Shown in pieces: positions 63,293 to 64,000 of a stretch of 64,000 nt of DNA. Each line of letters starts with the position of its first letter. Within the stretch, counting starts at the first letter, position 1. A program made the translations under genes and the position numbers. The notes beneath the pieces are model-generated. The model saw only the letters and a list, made by a program, of their open reading frames with translations. It did not search any database and had not been told where the DNA came from. Source of the DNA: Candidatus Nucleicultrix amoebiphila FS5 (GTDB taxonomy: Bacteria > Pseudomonadota > Alphaproteobacteria > Caedimonadales > Nucleicultricaceae); NCBI RefSeq assembly GCF_002117145.1, contig NZ_CP008743.1, positions 744,001 to 808,000 on the forward strand. Reading direction: 5' to 3'.

Positions 63293-64000
63293 CTACTGCA
63301 TTTTTATGAGAACTGCGGCAAAAAAACCATCTGTCCCTGCAGTATAAGGAGTTAACGTTAGGTAAGAAGTAGATTTTAGAGGAGGAAAACAGATTGGATG
63401 CAACTTAAAATCTGAATGATTTCTTAAAAACTTCTCTATTTGATCTTGATTCTCCTCAAAAAAAATTGAGCATGTTGAATAAACGAGTCGACCTCCCGGC
63501 TTTACATAAAAAGCCGCTTCTTCAAGGATCGCTTGTTGAGTTTCTTTTATCTCATCAAAACTTTTAAGATTAAACACCCATTTTAGTTCTGGGTGCCTTC
63601 TCCAAGTACCTGATCCAGAACAAGGCACATCGGCAAGTACAGCCTCACACTTCTCTTTAAGCCCTTCAGCAACGAACTCCACAATTCTAACATCTGCCCT
63701 TTTAATACGTTCCTTAGCCCTCTCCAAACGACGCAAGTTCTTATCCAAGGCTATTATTCGCCCTTTGTTTTGCATATGATCAGCCATGGCTAAAGTCTTT
63801 CCGCCGGCTCCTGCGCAATAATCGACAATAATTTCTCCAGGCTGAGCGCCGACGATAAGACTTAAAATCTGAGAACCTTCGTCTTGAATTTCAAAAAAGC
63901 CATTCTTATAGGCTGTCAAAGCCTGAAGTCGCGGACGACCGTTAATTCTTATACCACTTGGCGATAATGGAGTTTCAGAAGCTTTAATGTTTTCTTTTAA
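63293..64000 (-). CDS. rsmB: 16S rRNA m5C methyltransferase RsmB-like (5' end cut by window)
   Basis: SAM-dependent cytosine-5 RNA methyltransferase of the RsmB/NOP2/Sun family. Only the C-terminal 235 residues are inside the window; the frame stays open to position 64000. FEIQDEGSQILSLIVGA leads into the SAM site VDYCAGAGGKTLAMAD and IIALDKNLRRLERAKERI. The two cysteine motifs are VLADVPCSGSGTWRRHPELKW and LVYSTCSIFFEEN, with the catalytic Cys in the latter. The end TAGTDGFFAAVL is typical. The N-terminal NusB-like domain, if present, lies beyond the window. Confidence 0.92.
   Translation of the reverse strand, partial: LKENIKASETPLSPSGIRINGRPRLQALTAYKNGFFEIQDEGSQILSLIVGAQPGEIIVDYCAGAGGKTLAMADHMQNKGRIIALDKNLRRLERAKERIKRADVRIVEFVAEGLKEKCEAVLADVPCSGSGTWRRHPELKWVFNLKSFDEIKETQQAILEEAAFYVKPGGRLVYSTCSIFFEENQDQIEKFLRNHSDFKLHPICFPPLKSTSYLTLTPYTAGTDGFFAAVLIKMQ

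Overview
The window is a stretch of chromosome from an AT-rich alphaproteobacterium that most likely lives inside eukaryotic cells. Evidence for the group: the short alphaproteobacterial form of HPr kinase, the gene run kdsD-lptC-lptA-lptB-rpoN-hpf, a class I PHA synthase and the run rpmF-plsX-fabH. Evidence for the lifestyle: an ATP/ADP translocase of the Rickettsia/Chlamydia type, two type VI secretion baseplate genes (tssF, tssG), and at least six exported proteins with no recognisable family. Together these fit a Holosporales-like symbiont or parasite of protists. That placement is inference; no rRNA gene is present to test it.

Layout. Positions 1-8063 (+) hold a translation/RNA operon (infB, cut by the window edge, then rbfA, truB, rpsO, pnp), followed by a flavin oxidoreductase and a peroxiredoxin. 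Positions 8184-17693 (-) hold an exported protein, ferredoxin, fabH-plsX-rpmF, the overlapping trio tyrS-znuA-nadK, a branched-chain amino acid carrier and an exported protein with a WH2-like motif. Positions 18377-19156 form a gene-free block with a duplicated repeat of about 93 bp and strong inverted repeats. Positions 19157-27551 hold a Bax-like glucosaminidase, nfuA, an RpiB-like isomerase, a solute-binding lipoprotein, ychF-pth-rplY, an MFS carrier and prs. Positions 27656-29821 are a complete polar amino acid ABC importer. Positions 31446-37498 (-) hold hpf, rpoN, the LPS transport genes, kdsD and an RNase D-like gene, then tRNA-Leu(CAG). Positions 37949-47425 hold phaC with an SDR gene, the ATP/ADP translocase, a voltage-gated-type ion channel with an unusual pore, an esterase, a P-loop kinase-like protein and another orphan binding lipoprotein. 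Positions 47552-52457 are export-related: a parvulin, secA and an exported proline-rich protein. Positions 52607-57929 hold tssF-tssG and a metNIQ methionine importer whose first gene has no ATG, GTG or TTG start. The rest holds a HIBCH-like hydrolase, trxB, a TlpA-like thioredoxin, a tiny LptM-like lipoprotein, a retropepsin-like protease with hprK, an OmpA/Pal-type lipoprotein, tRNA-Arg(TCT) and a 5'-truncated rsmB.

The most interesting object is the exported protein at 51621-52457. After a signal peptide and a cysteine-rich head it has a polyproline tract, a WH2-like segment, an amphipathic 'central'-like helix and an acidic tail ending in EEWEN. This is the order found in WASP-family activators of the Arp2/3 complex. 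It lies next to the T6SS baseplate genes and downstream of secA. A second exported protein (16752-17693) has a proline-rich/WH2-like arrangement, and a third (40515-41219) shares part of the cysteine pattern. These are candidate host-actin effectors; all functional claims about them are inference from motifs.
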